Part shown: positions 6,429 to 8,990 of the stretch, piece by piece | Position numbering within the stretch: the stretch's first letter is position 1 | Layout: each line of letters starts with the position of its first letter | Source: JAAHGY01 sp051439365 | GTDB lineage: Bacteria; Cyanobacteriota; Cyanobacteriia; CAKZMO01 | Assembly (NCBI GenBank): GCA_051439365.1 | Contig: JBFRWC010000165.1 | Coordinates: 1-8,990 of the forward strand | Reading direction: 5' to 3' | DNA length: 8,990 nucleotides | Made by a program: the position numbers and the translations under genes | The notes under the pieces: model-generated | What the model was told of the DNA's origin: nothing | Database searches by the model: none | Seen by the model: the letters and a program-made list of their open reading frames with translations, nothing else

Positions 6429-7136
6429 TCAAGCTAGCGATGATGGTTGGGCTGGAACAGTGGCTCCAATCGCTTGTTCAATCTCATGATACAGAGACTC
6501 TAGCGAACCCGAATTATCTAAAACAACATCAGCTTGTTGGATCTTTTTTTGAATATCCATCTGGGCTTGGATTCGGGCCATGACTTGATCTCGACTGAGG
6601 GACTGTAATAGTCCCTCGGATTGTTTGCTCAGTTTGATCGAGCGCTGGAGGGTGCGATCGATTTGTTGCTCTGCCTCACACCAAATGACCCAAGTCTCTG
6701 TGACTAAGTCGGTCATTCGAGCTTCAAATAACAGGGGGATGGCGAGAACCACAACAGGGTGGGCCAAATACTCTGGTTGTTGGAGGGCTGCTTCAATCCG
6801 ATGGCGCACATAAGGATGAATTTGTTGGTCAATCCATAATCGTTCTGAGAGGCTGGGAAAGATAATATTGGCCAACCGTGCCCGGTCTAGCTCTCCATTG
6901 GAGTGGAGCACCATCTGACCATAGCGTTGGGCGATCGCCGCCAAAATCGGTGATCCCTTCGCCACTGCCTCCCGCGCCAAAATATCTGCATCAATAACGG
7001 GAAAGTGGTGATGTTGTCCCAAATAATTAGACACTGTGGACTTCCCCATGCCAATTCCTCCAGTCAGTCCAATGATTCTTTGGGGAACCACGTTGGCTTC
7101 AATGTTAGGGTTCATCAGGGAATTGTGATTTGTCAT
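6429..7136 (-). CDS. coaE: Dephospho-CoA kinase
   Basis: This 235-aa enzyme performs the last step of coenzyme A synthesis, phosphorylating the 3'-hydroxyl of dephospho-CoA with ATP in the cytosol. The P-loop GLTGGIGMGKS is at 23-33. DAD at 49-51 is the usual CoA-site/catalytic acidic motif. IPLLFE is at 133-138, RIQAQM at 188-193 lies in the LID region, and VVLDNSG at 204-210 closes the core. It is longer than the roughly 200-aa norm for two reasons: about 15 extra N-terminal residues, which an internal ATG at 7113-7115 would shorten by seven, and an insertion of about 12 residues at about 166-179 in the LID. Neither start has a clear ribosome-binding sequence. It follows hemD by 22 bp on the same strand and is probably co-transcribed with it. 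Its 3' end is 2 bp from that of the convergent pentapeptide gene. Confidence 0.94.
   Translation of the reverse strand: MTNHNSLMNPNIEANVVPQRIIGLTGGIGMGKSTVSNYLGQHHHFPVIDADILAREAVAKGSPILAAIAQRYGQMVLHSNGELDRARLANIIFPSLSERLWIDQQIHPYVRHRIEAALQQPEYLAHPVVVLAIPLLFEARMTDLVTETWVIWCEAEQQIDRTLQRSIKLSKQSEGLLQSLSRDQVMARIQAQMDIQKKIQQADVVLDNSGSLESLYHEIEQAIGATVPAQPSSLA
6597..6617. repeat. 8-bp inverted repeat inside coaE
   Basis: GAGGGACT (6597-6604) and AGTCCCTC (6610-6617) are perfect reverse complements around a 5-base loop. The element lies within coaE and overlaps the codons for the extra residues in the LID region (about residues 174-180). It may mark where the insertion arose, or it may form a hairpin in the mRNA; both are inferences. 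Confidence 0.7.
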
Positions 7137-7158
7137 TGCGATCGATTTAGAGTATGAA

Positions 7159-8046
7159 CTAAAGTGAAGACTGAACTCGCTGAATTAAGGAATCAGTCAA
7201 TCCCTCCAGGGTGTATTCTGTGGCCTCCACATCCACTCGGCCAAACAGTTCTTGGCAGGTGAGTGACGTCTGAGGCCCAATGGAGGCAATGCAGACTGAA
7301 TCCAACAACGACTGTAGGTCAAATGATGGTTGGCCATCGGGGTGAGTTCTCTGCTGTTCCGAGGGGGCTGATGTTGCAGGATCTGGGGTGCTGGCGTTCG
7401 ACAGCAATTGATAAAAGCAGCGTACGGTTTTAGAACTGGCAAAGGCGATCGCGTCAATGGTGTTTGCTTGTAAAGCCGCCAACGCATCCGGCGCAATCGT
7501 GCTTGGACAGCGAGACTGGTAGGCGGGTACCTCTACCACCGTTGCCCCTTGGGCTGTTAATTCTTTGACTAAAACCTCCCGTCCCCCAGTTTCGACTCGG
7601 GGAAACAACAGCCGCATTTGAGCCAACTGATCCACATCGGGGAAATGACGGATTAAGGAATCTGCAACAAAGTTCGGCGGCACAAAGTCAGGTTCATAGC
7701 CCCGTTGGCGTAAACTCTGAGCTGTTTTTTTACCAACCACGGCAATCTTGATGGACCCTAATAGAGGGGAGGCTGAGCCATGATGTTGGAGCCGATCGAA
7801 AACGGCATTGACCCCGTTGGCGGAGGTGAGGATCAGCCAGTCAAACGTGGGCAGGGTGGCGATCGCCCCATCCAAAGCCGCCCAACTGGATGGGGGACCA
7901 ATCTCCAGCGCAGGCATTTCTACTACAGCGGCCCCCTGAGTTTGGAGGCGATCGCGAAACGCCCCAGATTGTCCTGCCGACCGCGTGACCAGAATCGTTT
8001 GTCCGGCTAAGGGGAGCGATCGCTGCTCCGTCTCTTTTGACACCAC
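7159..8046 (-). CDS. hemD: Uroporphyrinogen-III synthase
   Basis: This 295-aa enzyme cyclises hydroxymethylbilane with inversion of ring D to form uroporphyrinogen III, the precursor of heme, chlorophyll, phycobilins, siroheme and cobalamin. The family is poorly conserved, but the expected blocks are present: TILVTRSAGQS at 17-27, WLILTSANGV at 70-79, VVGKKTA at 103-109, LFPR at 147-150, VPAYQ at 173-177, AFASSKTVRCF at 201-211, SIGPQTS at 255-261 and TLEGLTDSL at 279-287. A Pro/Ser/Gln-rich stretch at about 218-243 looks like a loop insertion. Translation starts at GTG: an in-frame TGA lies immediately upstream, and GAGGA at 8053-8057 is 6 bases before the GTG at 8046. A second GTG at 8043 is possible. 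It lies downstream of cobA (117 bp) and upstream of coaE (22 bp), all on the same strand. Confidence 0.92.
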   Translation of the reverse strand: MVSKETEQRSLPLAGQTILVTRSAGQSGAFRDRLQTQGAAVVEMPALEIGPPSSWAALDGAIATLPTFDWLILTSANGVNAVFDRLQHHGSASPLLGSIKIAVVGKKTAQSLRQRGYEPDFVPPNFVADSLIRHFPDVDQLAQMRLLFPRVETGGREVLVKELTAQGATVVEVPAYQSRCPSTIAPDALAALQANTIDAIAFASSKTVRCFYQLLSNASTPDPATSAPSEQQRTHPDGQPSFDLQSLLDSVCIASIGPQTSLTCQELFGRVDVEATEYTLEGLTDSLIQRVQSSL

Positions 8047-8050
8047 TCAC

Positions 8051-8089
8051 TATCCTCTAGCGCAACATCGGATTTATTATCCTATAGCG
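8051..8089. repeat. Near-perfect 12-bp direct repeat before hemD
   Basis: TATCCTCTAGCG (8051-8062) recurs as TATCCTATAGCG (8078-8089) with one mismatch, at a 27-base period. The copy nearer hemD contains its ribosome-binding sequence. The distal copy reads CGCTATAGGATA on the minus strand and includes -10-like words. It may simply be a local duplication. Confidence 0.5.
8053..8057 (-). promoter_or_regulatory. Ribosome-binding site that fixes the hemD GTG start
   Basis: On the minus strand this reads GAGGA, 6 bases upstream of the GTG at 8044-8046. With the in-frame TGA at 8047-8049, it leaves little doubt that hemD starts at one of the two adjacent GTG codons. Confidence 0.65.
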
Positions 8090-8163
8090 TCTGTCCTATT
8101 AGTGGATCGGCTTGGGACGACACCCTACGCCTCTATCTGCCACTGGATGGTTTGGCCAGGGCC

Positions 8164-8892
8164 TCAAAGCAGGTAAGGGCGCAAATTGATCACTTCGCCA
8201 ACGACCATCACCGCAGGGGATAAGGGCTGCCGCGAGGTTTGCTGCACAATCGACTCTAAGGTGCCCACCCAAATTTGTTCCTGGGGCTGACTGGCCCAGC
8301 GGATAATCGCAATGGGAGTCCGAGGCGATCGCCCCCCCTGCTGTAACCGTTCCACAATCGTCTCCAAATGCCGCGTCCCCATCAGAATCACTAGGGTATC
8401 CAACTGCGCCAGAGCAGACCAGTTCAAGCCATCTGGTTCATGGGCGGTCAGCACCGTGAAGGAACGGCTCAGCACCGGGTCCGTCAGCGGAATCCGGGCC
8501 AATAGGGGCGCAACCAAGGCCGAGGAGAGACCAGGAACCACCTCAAAGGCACAGTTCGCTTGTTTCAACGCCTCAATTTCCGCCACACACCGCCCAAAGA
8601 CAAACGGATCTCCACTTTTGAGGCGCACCACTTGCTTGCCCTGCTGACACTGTTCCACCAAAATTTGATTAATGGTTGCCTGGGGTGTGCTAGGTTGTCC
8701 TCCTCGCTTTCCCACGTTAATTTGGGCACAATTCGGAGGAATTAGCTGGGTCAATTGCTCATCAATTAATGCATCGTACACGAGTACCTGGGCTTGGTGC
8801 AAAATTTCCTGGGCTGCTACCGTAAGATAAGCCAAACTTCCTGGTCCAGCCCCCAGTAGATACACGATTCCTGTTTGATCAAGATTCGGCAT
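8164..8892 (-). CDS. cobA: Uroporphyrinogen-III C-methyltransferase (SUMT)
   Basis: This 242-aa enzyme transfers two methyl groups from S-adenosylmethionine to C2 and C7 of uroporphyrinogen III, giving precorrin-2, the entry to siroheme and cobalamin. Siroheme is needed by nitrite and sulfite reductases. Motifs in order are YLLGAGPG at 11-18, VYDALI at 38-43, GKRGG at 61-65, VVRLKSGDPFVFGR at 88-101 (SAM site), VVPGLSSA at 118-125, IPLTDP at 134-139, ILMG at 169-172 and VGEVINLRPYL at 231-241. The usual RLKGGDPFVFGRGGEE carries KSGD and RCVAE here, which I recall as a cyanobacterial variant rather than a defect. It is a stand-alone methyltransferase without a CysG-type dehydrogenase/chelatase part. 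An in-frame TGA lies six bases before the ATG at 8890-8892, so the start is certain, although no good ribosome-binding sequence is visible. It probably leads the cobA-hemD-coaE transcript. Confidence 0.95.
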   Translation of the reverse strand: MPNLDQTGIVYLLGAGPGSLAYLTVAAQEILHQAQVLVYDALIDEQLTQLIPPNCAQINVGKRGGQPSTPQATINQILVEQCQQGKQVVRLKSGDPFVFGRCVAEIEALKQANCAFEVVPGLSSALVAPLLARIPLTDPVLSRSFTVLTAHEPDGLNWSALAQLDTLVILMGTRHLETIVERLQQGGRSPRTPIAIIRWASQPQEQIWVGTLESIVQQTSRQPLSPAVMVVGEVINLRPYLL

Positions 8893-8900
8893 GTTTCATC

Positions 8901-8960
8901 GAGACCTAATTCTATGAGACCTAATTCTATAAGCCCTAATTCTATAAGCCCTAGTTCTAA
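8901..8960. repeat. Four tandem copies of a 15-bp repeat directly upstream of cobA
   Basis: Units lie at 8901-8915, 8916-8930, 8931-8945 and 8946-8960. The first two are identical (GAGACCTAATTCTAT). The third begins AAGC instead of GAGA, and the fourth has two further changes. The array starts 8 bases upstream of the cobA ATG. In the cobA direction three of the four units contain TAGAAT, one base from the TATAAT -10 consensus, so the array offers several stacked -10-like hexamers or a repeated leader RNA element. The repeat is seen directly; its role is inferred. Confidence 0.92.
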
Positions 8961-8961
8961 G

Positions 8962-8979
8962 CTAAAACTATTTTAGTTT
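8962..8979. repeat. Short AT-rich nested inverted repeats upstream of the cobA array
   Basis: CTAAAA (8962-8967) pairs with TTTTAG (8971-8976), and AAACTA (8965-8970) pairs with TAGTTT (8974-8979). On the minus strand 8970-8975 reads TAAAAT, a possible -10 hexamer whose -35 box would lie beyond the window edge. The arms are short and AT-rich, so chance is a real possibility. Confidence 0.35.
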
Positions 8980-8990
8980 GCGTATTTTGG

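Larger units (their letters stand above)
619..8332. repeat. Dispersed HIP1 palindromes (GCGATCGC), at least 17 copies
   Basis: Exact copies start at 619, 783, 1223, 1906, 2746, 2869, 3422, 4346, 5477, 5707, 5737, 6931, 7445, 7859, 7948, 8016 and 8325. About 0.14 would be expected by chance at 50% GC. All but the one at 3422 are inside genes. HIP1 is a known hallmark of many cyanobacterial chromosomes and is the strongest evidence for the host. This entry marks the span of dispersed copies, not a single element. Confidence 0.95.

Noticed and set aside
8164..8892. CobA substitutions in the GGDPFVFGRGGEE motif as a sign of a dead or new-function enzyme.
   Set aside because: The KSGDPF-GR variant is, as far as I recall, usual in cyanobacterial CobA, and all other motifs are intact.
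8892..8975. The 15-bp repeats upstream of cobA translate on the minus strand into a five-residue repeat (IELGL), resembling a pentapeptide protein.
   Set aside because: The frame has a stop just upstream (TAA at 8973-8975), no start codon, and runs into cobA out of frame. Any 15-bp repeat yields a five-residue repeat.

Overview
This window looks like chromosomal DNA from a cyanobacterium. The palindrome GCGATCGC (HIP1, the highly iterated palindrome of many cyanobacterial genomes) occurs at least 17 times in 8,990 bases. The window also carries an adjacent DUF3038/DUF4335 gene pair that I know only from cyanobacteria, a pentapeptide-repeat protein with a typical cyanobacterial N-terminal cap, and a cyanobacterial-type acyl-ACP synthetase. 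I cannot name a genus. I see no phage, transposase, CRISPR, tRNA or rRNA signal.

Layout, left to right. (1) 12-2964, minus strand: a fatty acid-activating enzyme (acyl-ACP/acyl-CoA synthetase, aas-like) followed by an NADP-type 3-hydroxyisobutyrate dehydrogenase/semialdehyde reductase. A 115-bp gap between them holds a perfect 12-bp inverted repeat. (2) 2965-3451: the only long gene-free stretch. It is a divergent control region with four tandem 17-bp repeats, a perfect 9-bp inverted repeat and several smaller repeats. (3) 3452-5271, plus strand: DUF3038 and DUF4335 genes joined by an ATGA overlap. The second product is predicted to be a single-pass membrane protein with an acidic linker and a TonB-like C-terminal domain. 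(4) 5291-5929, minus strand: 5-formyltetrahydrofolate cyclo-ligase. (5) 5971-6426, plus strand: a compact 24-repeat pentapeptide protein, probably starting at GTG. (6) 6429-8892, minus strand: a cobA-hemD-coaE cluster, with four tandem 15-bp repeats directly upstream of cobA.

The cobA-hemD pair covers the uroporphyrinogen III branch point of tetrapyrrole synthesis. HemD makes uroporphyrinogen III, and CobA diverts it to precorrin-2 for siroheme and cobalamin. CoaE completes coenzyme A synthesis. Most of the window is housekeeping metabolism packed tightly, with convergent gaps of only 19 bp and 2 bp.

The best candidate for an undescribed system is the coupled DUF3038/DUF4335 pair. Next in interest are the two independent four-copy tandem repeat arrays, one upstream of aas and one upstream of cobA, and an approximately 12-residue insertion in the CoaE LID region that coincides with a DNA hairpin.
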